Part shown: in pieces, positions 9,819-20,429 of the stretch | Numbering within the stretch: position 1 is the first letter of the stretch | How the letters are laid out: each line of letters opens with the position of its first letter | Source of the DNA: Ctenosaura bakeri | Lineage: Eukaryota > Chordata > Lepidosauria > Squamata > Iguanidae | Direction: 5' to 3' | Assembly (NCBI GenBank): GCA_948474755.1 | Contig: CAOLHI010002512.1 | Span: forward strand, 1-64,000 | DNA: 64,000 nt | Position numbers and translations under genes: made by a program | Notes under the pieces: model-generated | Told to the model about the DNA's origin: nothing | Database searches by the model: none | What the model saw: only the letters and a program-made list of their open reading frames with translations

Positions 9819-12655
9819 TATTACATCACATTAAAATTGTATAGAATCTTGGCATGAAAATGTAATTTTGGCTTACAAGGCTACAATAAAATGACTTTGT
9901 CCCAAAGGACTTCAGTTGCCCACTCCCATATGATGGTCTTCCATTGCCCACAAGGCGTCAAGCACAACAGTCCCTTGCACAACGCTGATTCTCTTCAACT
10001 TAAGTGAGCACCTTTCCTGGTCCTTGGAGCTTCAGGTGGAACTCAGGCCTGAACTTTCCTGATCAGCTCAGTACAAGACTTTGATGATAGAACAGATTTG
10101 TTCTGGAATGCTGGCAGTCCAAAAATCTTGAATCTGCACAATAGAAACTAACTATGCTTGATCATTTTCTTCTTGCCTCTCCTCCTGCTCTGTCTGATTT
10201 TTCCCCTTTGCTTATCCTTATTTTTATACCTGGTTTTTTTTTCCTTCTTGGGCAAGATTGTGTCAGCTTCCCCTTGTGGCTGTAAGTGATTCATGAGCTT
10301 ACTTGTACCTTAGTGCTATTTCGGGCTATATGCTCTATTGCTTATAAAGAATAAACAAAGCATGCTTAAATGTCTGTATCATCATCTAGGTAAATATGGA
10401 AATCATCCCAAAGCATGAAGCAGAAGGCTATAGTGCCCCTTTACATCTCTGTCCCATTTACTCCAAATACTTCTCTCTTCTCTCCCATTTCTCCCATATT
10501 CAACTTTGCATGGCCCTTTCCTTCCACGAGTTCCAGCTTGTCAGCATCTGATGGATCTTAAGTAGTCTGTCTGATCAAGGTTAAATGCAAGTTGTAACCA
10601 GCACTATGTCTCTCATGCCTTGATTTTGTCAAGTACAAGCGTATTAGTTCACTCAGATTCAAAGTGATAGCTGAACTCATGCCAAGACAAAATTCTTAAC
10701 AAACCCATCTAAGTCTTCATGACTTACTCCCCACACCTCATTAATTGGAACCCTGGAGTTATATTAGCTAATTTAAATGTTTTAATGCAATGCAGCAGTT
10801 AGTCTTTCAGTTTAAGATATGCATAATCTTAAACCTATATTTATATGAACATATGTAACAGATGGTAGGCTTTTTGTTTTCTTCAGTGAGATGTGGAAGC
10901 CTTAAACAGTTTTGCACTGAATTGTTTTCACACCAGTGCTGTCATATACAACAGAACTCTGCAATATAAAGCCCAAGAAATGCCATGCTTTCTCTTCTAC
11001 TGTCTTCAAGAAAATTTGCCACTCTGATTGATTTTCACACCAAAGCTGATTGAACTAATCACTCCAGTGAAGGATTAACATGTACACACAAACTCAACAA
11101 GAGACTTTTACAGAACGTTTACCTTCTCTCTTTACCTTCTCTAATTTCTTGTTTAATTTTCTCTTGGTTTCATGTCAAAAGATGTCTAATTCCTGAATCC
11201 TTGCTCTAAAACACTTTTCTAATCTCCTTGCTGGCCAAACAAAGGTTTTATTTGTTTGTTTAATTCTGGAGAGAAACTATCCCATTTCCTATGGATTATT
11301 GAACCAACAAATAGCCTTATAACAAAAGTAAACAAAATGAAACCAGCTTCTAAAGTCTTTAAGCTGAGGGCTCCTTATTCACTCCAGTCTGAATGTGATC
11401 CTGGCTCCCTTGTAGCAGTGGCAGGGACTTCTGAGAATTTCCAAGGCAGGCTGCCTCACTCAGATTAGCTTGCCTTCCAAATGAAATAGTCAAAAATCTT
11501 GTTAATCTTTTCATCATCAATGTGTTTTAGAGACTCCAGCAAGTCAACCACAGTTTAAAAACAAACCCCAAAACATCTAGGCAAAGAAGAGTATTGTATA
11601 ACTTACCTTGGAGGCCCACTACCCCAAAGTGAACAATCCCTGTCCAAACTTCACCTTATTCTGCGTTCATGTGTTTACTGATTGCCCTCATTTTTTTTTC
11701 TTTGCATCATTTAAAAATGAAAAACTTTAGAATTCTGCCAGTGAAATTTGTGATATGAGCTTTATGCAACAAAATCAACTAACAGTGTTGACATGCAGAC
11801 CAAAATTGTACATTGCCCTTTTGAACTTCTGCACTTGACTTGATGTTCACTTGGGGGCATTATTAAAGACCAGCCACAAAATCCAAATCACAACCTAGCT
11901 TTGTCAGAATTCAGGAGCATTTGCATCTGGTTTGGGCACAGTTCCGTATTTCCACCCCACCCCCAAATATTTCATCTGTTGTTTATTTGTTCATTCAGAA
12001 TTTAGATGGCTTGTGAGGCTGAATAAATTCACCATTACAGGATGCCTGAGAAAGCTCACTTGCATAGCTGACTGAATGAACAAATTTAACAGAGCCAGTT
12101 ACCCACTGAGGATCTTATCGAAACACCACTGTTCAGCTTCTTTTCAGTCCTGTCTTTCATCTGGAATACTGCTATGCCCCCCGCCTTCAGCAGCACAATA
12201 TCAAACAGCTGGAGTTTCAGCAGCTCTAAGAATATGGAGTTTTGAAGTAACTATGGTAGTAGGGAACAGCCATCCTTTTTGAATATTGAGTTGAAAAATA
12301 TCAAAACTGTTTTTGTCAATCAGTCAGTGATGTTAAATAGATGTTAACACTGGAAAAAAAGAAGCTTTTGTTGTTGTTGTTGTTATTTTTTAATCAACCA
12401 GCCCTTTAAAAATGTGAGGGTGGAGTATAAATTAAAATCATAGGATATACAAGGACAGCTCCAGGTTAATGAGTGCTTGTAAGATATAATAATTCTGAAT
12501 ATTTAAAAACATAGGGGAAAACAAGATAGTTCAAACATTTTCTGGCCTTCCAACATACCAGAGTCTCTGATCTCCCAAGTCAGAGATAAACTACCTGCTT
12601 TGTATTGGTAAAAATTAGTTTTGAAATGTAACTGTTTCTTTTGTTGTTACTTTAG
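9819..12655. other. Non-coding stretch, nothing recognised
   Basis: About 2.8 kb of AT-rich DNA. No confident repeat, RNA gene or exon pair is seen. A (GTT)n run lies at about 12368-12386. Confidence 0.4.
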
Positions 12656-12694
12656 GAGGAACTGAGCTTCATCCCCACTGCCAGTGGTGTAGGG
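12656..12694 (+). CDS. Candidate 39-nt micro-exon
   Basis: A strong acceptor (ctttaaatgt-like region, then tttcttttgttgttactttag with AG at 12654-12655) and a consensus donor GTAAGT at 12695 bracket 39 nt. The segment is a multiple of three and opens as EELSFIPTASGVG in its first frame. It is not repeat-like. Together with the candidate at 15649 on the same strand it could belong to a gene entering from the left. Against this, no protein family is recognised, splice-like pairs around short segments occur by chance, and no further exons of such a gene are found. Confidence 0.35.
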
Positions 12695-13918
12695 GTAAGT
12701 TTCGACATATCAGTGCTTATCATGACAAACTCTCATAGCTATACTCCCAAGGAGAGTCCAAAAATGCAGGCAGCTATGTTGATTTGTATGTGTGCTTCAA
12801 CCCTCTGAGCCCTAGTACTACTACCACACTGCCCATTGCTAAACATTGTCATAGTTGCAGAACAATGAGCTATTATCAGCATATGGACTGGATTTGTAGA
12901 TTTGATATCTTCACCTTCTATTATGTGCCAGCTACAATAGTTCATATTCCACCCTTGCCTTTTCAGGTCATTGTCTGCCCAAACTTATTTTCAGATACAT
13001 ACTGCACACTCAAGTCAGTATTAAAATGTTAGGCAACAGAACTTAGATGGGCATAACAGCACTTTGGAATATGAACTATAAACCTGATCTTGTTGTTGAT
13101 GTAAGGAAGGGTTTACCCCAAAATATAAATCCAACAAATGCCATTCTGTATACAAACTGTGCTTATGAAGCAGTGATAAGTAAAAGTCATAACTGTTCTC
13201 CCTGCCATGTGACTGTTGAATGCATGGGAATATCCTGCAGAATTTGACTTGGAAAGAACTTCAATCAGGAATATGGGACAGATAACCACTTCTTTAGTGA
13301 AGAGTTGCTGTATAAATATCATTGTGGTGGCCAAATTCACTGGAGGTACCTTTCACAATCTTGTAGCATGGAAGAAATGGCATAACCGATGAGGGAAAGG
13401 GCAGACTGATGAATACTCTTCCCAGATCCAGTCTTGAGATTGAGCTTTCCTGTTGGACATTCTGGTTGGTTCACAGGAGCAGGAAGAAACTAGGTTGGGA
13501 CCTACTGGTAGATCTCTATATGCAGGGTGAGTTGCTGTCTATCAACAGTTTTGAAGGAACATTCAGTGGCCAGTTCATTTGCCCTCTGCATGTGGAATGG
13601 AGGGGCATTGCATCTTTTCTCAGGCAGCAATATTTCTTGGGCCAGTCTGAGCTATGTGATTGTAGTAGAGCCGTAAGAGCTTCCAAATCCCAATGCTTCA
13701 CAATAGCAGTAACGTTATGTTTTTTTCCCACCTAAGGACTCCTCCAAACTGGACAAAAAGCTCAGGATTTGGTAGGAATTATAGTTGTATTTATCTTTTT
13801 CCCTTTTCTTTTAAAAAATATCAGTACTTTCTTCCACCTCTGTGTATGTGTTTTTGTATGTGAATTTGCTGTTGAGAGGAAGTGATGGCATCATGCAAAT
13901 GTTGTTAGAAAATGAAAA

Positions 13919-13920
<2 letters not shown>
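12695..13920. other. Non-coding stretch, possible intron
   Basis: If the candidate exons at 12656 and 15649 are real, this is intronic. No repeat family is recognised before the GAAA array. Confidence 0.35.
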
Positions 13921-13966
<46 letters not shown>

Positions 13967-13968
13967 AA
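13921..13968. repeat. (GAAA)12 microsatellite
   Basis: Twelve uninterrupted GAAA units. It is a pure purine tract, so it can form triplex DNA and is likely length-polymorphic. Confidence 0.95.
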
Positions 13969-14102
13969 TTTAGTTGATAGAAAGAGAGAGACTCTCCAGA
14001 AAGTGAAATGTTAATCTTTGGAATTTAAATAAGATTGTAATCATATTGGAATCTTATTATTGTTTGAATTGAAATAAGATTGGGATTTGACATCCACAGA
14101 TG

Positions 14103-14225
14103 TTTTATACACTATACAATTATACCACTTTGATACCACTTTAAGTGGTCTGGCTGTATCCTGTGGCATCCTGGAATTTATAGTTTAATGAGGTACTTTA
14201 ATGAGTTACCTCTCTGCCAAAGAGG
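14103..14225. mobile_element. Family B MITE, left half only
   Basis: Contains tatacaattataccacttt and gtatcctgtggcatcctgg, then atttatagtttaatgaggt, matching the left arm of family B copies (3838 and 53090). The right arm is absent, so the copy is truncated or deleted. Confidence 0.55.
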
Positions 14226-14490
14226 TGCAGTTTGTTTTCATCCAGGTGACTGTGGTGATATTTAAAGCCCTAAATGGCTAGGGACCTTGATACTTAAAGA
14301 AGCACCTCTTCCTATATATAGCTGCCAGGAATTGATGTCTGCAGGAGGGCCCTTCTTCTGTATCCCACTAGAGGGAGAAATACAAGGTAGGAGGACAGAG
14401 GACAGGGCTTTCTCAGCTGTGGCAACCCGACTGTAGAATGCCCTCCTCTCAAAGAGCAAACTATTGTCAATACTACATTCACTTAAGTGC
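14226..14490 (+). repeat. LINE-like 3' region, family unassigned
   Basis: The motifs gatatttaaagccctaaatggct, cagggctttctcagctgtgg and tagaatgccctcctctc recall a non-LTR 3' region frequent in reptile genomes (L2/CR1-like). I cannot name the family from the sequence alone. A 24-bp part of it recurs at 15501. Confidence 0.4.
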
Positions 14491-15648
14491 CAAATAGAAT
14501 CATAAGTGCTTGGCAGATGATTTGCTCCAAAATGTTTATGCACATGGTTTTAAAGTATTTTAACGTTTTAAATCTCCATCCCTTCCATGATCTCAATACC
14601 TACTCCCCCTGTATCAACCTTATGTGTCTCATACGTTTACTTTTTGTTAGAGTCACAGTGCTAAAGTACTATATCACTGTAGCGCTATTACTGTAAAAGG
14701 AGTGGGTGGTGTAAGAAATATTCAATCTGGTAACCAGAAATGTAATGAGGGAACAAAAGTCTAAGAGAGACCACCATGGTAAATGTCGCACCCCTCTTCC
14801 AAACATCATCTGTGGGACCATCCAAAAGTGCAACAGGAGGAAGCAAAACAATGGATGTAGACATGTGCCATTTAGCTTGGCCTGTGTTGGAATCTCCCAG
14901 GACAGAAAAGACAGGCACATTCACTGCAGTGGTTTTAAAAAATTGTTGCTCGTATTTGAAATTCAGAAGAAAAATATTTGGACAAGAAGAATGTTGTATG
15001 GATATCAGAAAAACAACAACAACAACAACAACAATGGATACATACAGCTGTAACTCCCACCAAATTTCAAAGGTTTTGGCCAGTCTGAAGATGCCTTTAA
15101 TTCTGTATAGGCTCACTGTCAGGGACTTTGAGACATGAACCAGGAATCTGTTTTCAGTTGAAACAGCACAGAGGGTACTGTGAATTGGTGTATTCAGAGG
15201 TCACCCCAGGTGTACAGGGGATGAAGGTATGTAGTACCTAGGATAGGTACCCAGGGCCCTTATAGTTATTTGTTATCCTACTACATCTGTAGCAATAAGG
15301 TTCATTCATATTTGCATAATATGGTCTGGCATTTTGTGTTTGTGCTTGTTTCTTTCTCATATTTATGTTCCTAAAAAAAAAAGTGTGCCACCTAAACTAC
15401 CTCATTTAAAGTAATTTCTACCACCATCAAAAAGAGCCGCCATTTCTGTAAGTGTACATTGTTTTATCACGTTCCACAGAAAACATAAAAGCATGTCAGA
15501 AATTGATGTCTGCAGGAGGGCCCTGCAGACATTTATATTTTATATATATATAAAAATTGCTTCAGAGCTTCTTTGTTTTCTCTGGATCTTTTTCAAGTTT
15601 TGGGGTAACACAAGTTAATGTGCTCACAGTCCATACCTTCTTTTGCAG
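14491..15648. other. Non-coding stretch with short repeats
   Basis: Holds an (AAC)n run at about 15010-15033, a hairpin at 15508-15530 next to an AT run (15538-15552), and otherwise unassigned AT-rich DNA. Confidence 0.4.
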
Positions 15649-15721
15649 TCTTATGAAGAAAAACATCTGTCTGCTATCCTACATCAAGGAAACAAAATCA
15701 TGACACAACTTTGCAAACAGA
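15649..15721 (+). CDS. Candidate 73-nt coding exon
   Basis: The acceptor ccataccttcttttgcag (AG at 15647-15648) and donor GTAAGT at 15722 bracket 73 nt. The first frame is fully open and hydrophilic: it begins SYEEKHLSAILHQG and ends MTQLCKQ, then one extra base, giving phase 0 in and phase 1 out. If joined to the 12656 candidate the frame is preserved. The codons look protein-like (Glu, Lys and Gln rich, perhaps a helix), but I recognise no family. The best-supported exon candidate left of the CpG island, still unproven. Confidence 0.42.
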
Positions 15722-15865
15722 GTAAGTGTAATCAAGGCCAATATGCCGAATTCACATTATTACCAGCACATTAACAGACTATGGATCTCTTCATTAAGCA
15801 ATGTTTGGACAGTATTCTCCCAGCACAACACAACACGAGTCACTGGATTAGCATGCCCCTTGTCC

Positions 15866-15945
15866 TACAGCCAGGTGGGGACAGAAGGCCTCCAGCCCTT
15901 GGTGGACTGCAAATCCCATTAGCATAAGCCAGCACAACCAGTCAG
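15866..15945. repeat. Family C palindromic repeat, fragment
   Basis: Reads tggggacagaaggcctccag, then ttggtggactgcaaatcccat, resembling the arm of the short palindromic repeat seen at 23521, 37924, 41500 and 58701 (ccagat...ttggactacaa). Diverged and one-armed. Confidence 0.4.
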
Positions 15946-17329
15946 TGGTATGAAGGGGGCTGCCATCTGACCACTTCTGGAGCACCCAAAGTTCCTTATC
16001 CTTGCCATACTGAATGTAATGAACAAGCCAAGACAGTACACTTTTTGATCATGGATCTCCCATGGCCAATCATCCAATTTTGTTTTCAAATGGGATTTGG
16101 ACCAGGGTAATATCACGAACCTATGGTCTTCAAATAAATGCAGTACCTCCTCATCCAAATCCACTGCAGAGTCAAGCCAACCCACTCAGTTTTTTCTCAG
16201 CATCAATTGACTTTCCAGTTAACTTTGGTGGATTGCACAGTAGTTAACCTTGCCTTGTGATTGCTCTATACAGGGCCAGGCCATAGATCAATCTGTATTT
16301 GAAAGTCCAAAAACCTCCTTAAGTGTTTAGTTTTAGGCCAACAGTCTGGTTTAAGTGTTTTAACCAAATGTCAACTGAGAGCCGAAACTCCCTGACAAAC
16401 TAATCAAACTAATACCTTCACTATTAGCTTTAAGACTGTTGGAATAAGTTAAGTAAAGTAACAAAAGCTGGATTTTAATTTTGTACTTTACCAATGACCT
16501 ACTGGAATGTCAACCACTATTAAGATTTGGTCATGTTTTGATTTTCCTACGGGGCAGCAATGGAAATGACTTATTGCTTAGAGCACTTTGATGCAGTGGC
16601 AGCTGTGGTTTCCCTGTCAGTAGGATAAGGAATCCACTTTGTGTTTTCATAAATAAAGGAGTACCATGGACAGTTCCTTGAAGATTCAAACAACTACTAC
16701 TACTACTATTATCCAGGGTTCATGAGCTGGAAACAAAAGAATGCATGGAGAACCCTGCTGGATCAGGCAAATATGTAGTTAGCCTGGCATCTTGTTTCCA
16801 TAACTGTATTGAAATTGGAGTGTCAGCAAGTTCTATACCGTAGTATTATTCACCATAATTTGTCTAATGCATATAAAAAACAAATGATCATCACCACAAT
16901 GGCAGTGAATTCCATAAGATGGGCACAGGTTGTGACAACTTGAGAAAATCAAATGAAAGAAGCATTTTGCTTTGCCATGGCCAATATAATTGGACATCTC
17001 TGAGTTGCATATATTAAAATATTTGTATTATGTCCTATATCAAAAGATCTGAGGATGTGATACAGATAGCAAAACAACACTTTAAAACAATGTAAGATAA
17101 TCTAAAAATAATTTTAAAAAATCTAGAACAATTTGAAACAGTTTAAAACAGTATGCCAAACCTATGCAAACTAGACAGGCTGTGATCCCAATGGCTCCAA
17201 ATGCTTTGATTAAAAGCCATGTTTTGACTTGGCACTGAGATGAGGCCAGCATCAGTATTAAACATACTTCCAAGGGGAATGCCACCAGTATTCTACTGCA
17301 AGAGGTACCACAGCAGAGGTGGTCTTCTG
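15946..17329. other. Non-coding stretch, nothing recognised
   Basis: AT-rich sequence with a short (ACT)n run near 16693. No exon or assignable repeat is seen. Confidence 0.4.
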
Positions 17330-18440
17330 CACAGCTCTTAGCTTCTAGAATTTTTTAAATTGCTAGTAACTCTTATGGTGATCCTATGAATGAGAACCCT
17401 CTTAAGTCACAGCCCTGCTCAGGTCTTGCAAACTCAGGGCTGTGGCTTCCTTCATTGAGTCTATCTACCTATAATGTGGTCTCCCTCTATTCCTGCTGCC
17501 TTCTACCTTGCCAAGCATCATTGTCTTTTCTGGTGAGTCATGTCTTCTCACGATAAGTCCAAAGTATGACAGTCCCAGTTTAGTCATTTTAGCTTCTAGG
17601 GAGAGTTCAGGCTTGATTTGCTCTTGGACCCATTTATTTGACTTTTTGACAGCTCACAGTATCAGTAGAAATCTCCTCCGGCACCAGATTTCAAGTGAAA
17701 GTATTCTCTTCCTATCAGGTTTCTTCATTGTGCAGCTTTCACAACCCTATAAAGAAATCAGAAGTATTATAGACAATCTTGACTTTGGTTTTAATGACGC
17801 AGCTTGGCATTCAATGATACAGCTTTATACTTGAGGATCTTGTTTAGTTCCTTCATAGTGCCCTTCCAAGTACTAGTCTTCTTCAGATTTCTTGATTCTA
17901 GTCTCTATGTTGATTGCTGACAGAGCAATGGTATAAAAATCTTTATTTTAATAACTCATAGTCTAATTTAAAGTAATGTAAATCATCTGTGGTCATTTTT
18001 TTCTTCTTCTTAACATTCAGTTGTAACCTTGCTTTTGTACTTTCTTCTTTGACTTTCCTCAACAATCCTTCCAAGTCTTTGCTATTTTCTGCTGGTAGTA
18101 TGGTGTTATTTGCATATCTTAAATTCTTGATGTTCCTTCCACCCGTTCCCATGCCTCCTTTGTCCAAGTCAAATCCAGCTTTCTATATGAAATATAGTAT
18201 GTTCATCATACAAATCAAAGAAAGGCTGAAGAAATGCAATCTTCCCTGATACTCTTGCCAATTGGTAACCATTCTGTTTCTCATTTTCTGTATTCATGTT
18301 GACCTCTTGTCCTAAGTTATGTTTCAGGATGATCAAGAGTTGTGGTACACCCATTTCTTTAAGAGCAATACGTGCTTTTTCATGATCTACATAATTAAAG
18401 GCTTTGCTATAATCTATAAAGCTCCATTATCCACCATATG
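17330..18440 (-). mobile_element. BovB (RTE) LINE fragment, decayed RT
   Basis: On the minus strand the reading frames at 18354-18169 and 18167-17943 give MGVPQLLIIL, then NLGQEVNMNTENEKQNGYQL, and GRNIKNLRYANNTILPAEN followed by LEGLLRKVKEESTKARLQL. These are the RT fingers and palm of RTE-clade BovB, where the family has NLRYADDT and VKEESEKAGLKLN. The catalytic YADD box reads YANN, so both aspartates are lost, and stops and frameshifts break the frame. The + strand text cagggctgtggcttccttcat and ggcttctaggg-like blocks match the second copy at 42745. 5'-truncated; BovB also supplies the machinery for many squamate SINEs. Confidence 0.87.
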
Positions 18441-18473
18441 TGTGCAATATAATCGCTAGTGCCTTTTCCTTTT

Positions 18474-18670
18474 CTAAAAACATAAAAATAAATATCAATA
18501 TAAAATTAAAATTAAAAGAACATCATATACAGAATATGACATAATGTATATCATTCTAATAATAAGCAGTGTACAAAGACTAGAATGATATATATTATAT
18601 TACATATGTCTTATTATATGAATATGTTTTGTCCTTTTAATTTTACATTTTTATTTATGTTTTTATGTAG
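18474..18670. repeat. AT-rich imperfect inverted repeat
   Basis: A left arm at 18474-18558 (from ctaaaaacataaaaataaat to tgtatatcattcta) pairs with a right arm at 18581-18670 (tagaatgatatatat to ttttatgtag) around a 22-bp loop. The arms are imperfect, with small gaps. It could be a foldback MITE or an inverted duplication of part of the adjacent unassigned element. No coding. Confidence 0.65.
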
Positions 18671-18725
18671 CCCCTGAAGAAGTCCATTGAAATATACATA
18701 TATGCTGAAATACATTGGGGGTTTT
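18671..18725 (+). ncRNA. Possible decayed hammerhead-like motif
   Basis: The stretch reads cccCTGAAGAagtccattg, then ...tatgctGAAAtacattgggg. CUGANGA and GAAA are the two conserved boxes of hammerhead ribozymes, and a ccctgaagaag...gaaac...ttggg block is known from Penelope-like retroelements. Here stem II is reduced to a weak AGU/GCU pairing with a long loop, and no cleavage triplet is secured. Most likely a remnant with no activity, and it may not be ribozyme-derived at all. Confidence 0.25.
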
Positions 18726-18983
18726 TCCAAAATAAAACAGCCAACCATTGAGCACTTGCAGAGCTATCTCCACCCCCCCCCATTGAATTCTACAGTGCCT
18801 TCTGATATTTTCCAAAACAAATATAACATAAACCTATGTTAGTTCATAAGAACAAAAACAAAGCTTCTAAGTGCTAGATTGCTTCGAGAGATAGACCAAG
18901 AATACTGAAGTGGATTCTGCAATAACAAAACCACAGTACCTTTGTTAGGGCCAACAAAAATTCTAAACAGTCAGTCCTCTATA

Positions 18984-19353
18984 CAGTCAGCCCTCCACAT
19001 TTGCAGGTTTCACTTTTGCAGATTTGATTATTCAGATTATTTGCTGTCCGCCTTGCTGCTGCCTGACACCATTTTTAGTAAGGGCTGCAAGCCTGGTGAG
19101 ACTGAGAAACTGCAAAGGAGGCTTGTAAGTCCCTATTAAAAATGGTGTGGGGCAGCAGTGGAGGTGGCAGAAAGCCCCACCAGCCTCTTACTTCTGCCTT
19201 GGAAGGAACTCTGGTGCCACGTGGGTAGTATATGGTGATCATACTTTTTTGTGTGTGTTCAATATGGTTTGGGAGGCCCTAGAGTTATTCACGGTTTTTT
19301 CACTTTCACAGGGGTTCCTGTGCCCCTAACCCTAGCAAATGTGGAGGGATGAC
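18984..19353. mobile_element. Family X pogo/Tigger-like MITE
   Basis: Starts CAGTCAGCCCTCCACATTTGC after TA (18982-18983) and ends AAATGTGGAGGGATGAC before TA (19354-19355). The interior is GC-richer (gccagcctcttacttctgcc). It abuts the left arm of a family A element (tagtgctattattct from 19356), which suggests that it inserted into that arm at a TA site. Confidence 0.75.
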
Positions 19354-19698
19354 TATAGTGCTATTATTCTACTTTCAACATCCTGTGGAATTCTGGGGTT
19401 TCTAGTTGAGGACAAAGAGCTCCCCAGCTGAAAATTCTAAAGGTCCCTCCCTAACGTGCAAACCTCAGGATTTCATAGGAAGTTGAAAGTGGAATAATAG
19501 CACTATGAACATTTCCGCACGCGATGATTCCACTTTCAACCTCCTATGGAATCCTGGGGTTTGCAGTTCCGGGAGGGGCCAGCTGGCCCCTCCCGGAACT
19601 GCAAACCCCAGGATTCCATAGGAGGTTGAAAGTGGAATCATCGTGCTATAAGAGTGTCCTGCGGAAATGGCCTATAACAGTGTAGTGTGTAAAGGCCC
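19354..19698. mobile_element. Family A MITE (outer), interrupted
   Basis: The left arm tatagtgctattattctac, the long centre with cccagctgaaaattctaaagg, and the right arm gaaagtggaataatagcactat run to 19506. The terminal piece resumes at 19673 as tataacagtgtagtgtgtaaagg. Removing 19507-19672 and one TAT restores the uninterrupted family sequence gcactataacagtgtag. The left terminus is unclear because a family X element lies against it. Confidence 0.78.
19507..19672. mobile_element. Young family A MITE with perfect arms
   Basis: A 166-bp element inserted in an older family A copy, with a TAT duplication at 19504-19506 and 19673-19675. From gatgattccactttcaacc to the centre ggccagctggcc, and back out, the two 60-bp arms are exact reverse complements. 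The extreme left end is shortened (GAACATTTCCGCACGC...) compared with the right (...GTGCTATAAGAGTGTCCTGCGGAAATGGCC read in pieces), so the left arm has lost about 15 bp. Perfect arms plus a perfect duplication indicate a recent insertion. Confidence 0.9.
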
Positions 19699-20006
19699 TA
19701 CAGCAAATCCATGGGGGGGGGGTTCTTGACAAGATGTGTTGGGGGGATTGCTTTTGCCTCCTCTGAGGCTGAGAGAGTGTGACCTGCCCTAACTCACTGC
19801 TTTACCAGCGTGGGATCCGAAAATGAGACCGAGAGAGAGAGAGAGATCCATATAATCACATCCCTTGCCCATCTGAAAGCGACACTGTCCTAATGGATCT
19901 ACTTCTCCATTTTCCTCCTAGTCCTGTTGCGATCTGCGTTGCTGTTGTAAAACCCCTGAAGAGAAAAACCAAAGCTTTCCTTCCCCTCCTCTCCTAATCC
20001 ATCTCA

Positions 20007-20421
20007 GGCCATTTCCGCACTAGATGGTTATAGTGCTATTATTGTGGATCTGGAGCCCTGGTGGCGCAGTGGTTAAATGCCAGTACTGCAAGCCACAAGG
20101 ATGTGAGTTCGGTCCTGCCCAGCTCCAAAGTTGACTCAGCCTTCCATTCTTCCGCAGGTTGGTAAAATGAGTACCCAGCTTGTTGGGGGCATGAATAGAA
20201 ATACAGGCTATTTGTAAGCTGTTCACCCCCTTGATCCATATGGAGAGGCAGGATATAAATAAATAAAAATAAATAAATAAAAATACTATTCCACTTTCAA
20301 CACCCTATGGAACCGTGAGGTTTGCCCGTTTGAAGCCCCTCCCTAAACTGCAAACCCCAAGACGCCACAGGGTGTTGAAGGTGGAATAATCGCACTATAA
20401 CCCTCTAGTGCGGAAACAGCC
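20007..20421. mobile_element. Family A MITE interrupted by a SINE
   Basis: The left part (20007-20043) reads GGCCATTTCCGCACTAGATGG, then ttatagtgctattatt. The right part (20280-20421) reads attccactttcaacaccctatgg to ctagtgCGGAAACAGCC. The gap is filled by a tRNA-type SINE. Flanks are TCA (20004-20006) and TGA (20422-20424), similar but not identical. The right end touches the upstream edge of the CpG island promoter. Confidence 0.82.
20044..20280 (+). repeat. tRNA-derived SINE (second family)
   Basis: The head reads ggagccctggtggcgcagtgg (A-box TGGCGCAGTGGTT) with a B-box-like gtgagttcggtcctgcc. The body reads ggtaaaatgagtacccagc and the tail is (AAAT)n at about 20252-20279. Possible target duplication ctatt on both sides. 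It interrupts a family A MITE and is therefore younger than that copy. Confidence 0.85.
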
Positions 20422-20429
20422 TGAGTCTT

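Noticed and set aside
20044..20115. tRNA gene
   Set aside because: A and B boxes are present, but no cloverleaf or anticodon stem is kept and the sequence continues into a SINE body and A-rich tail.
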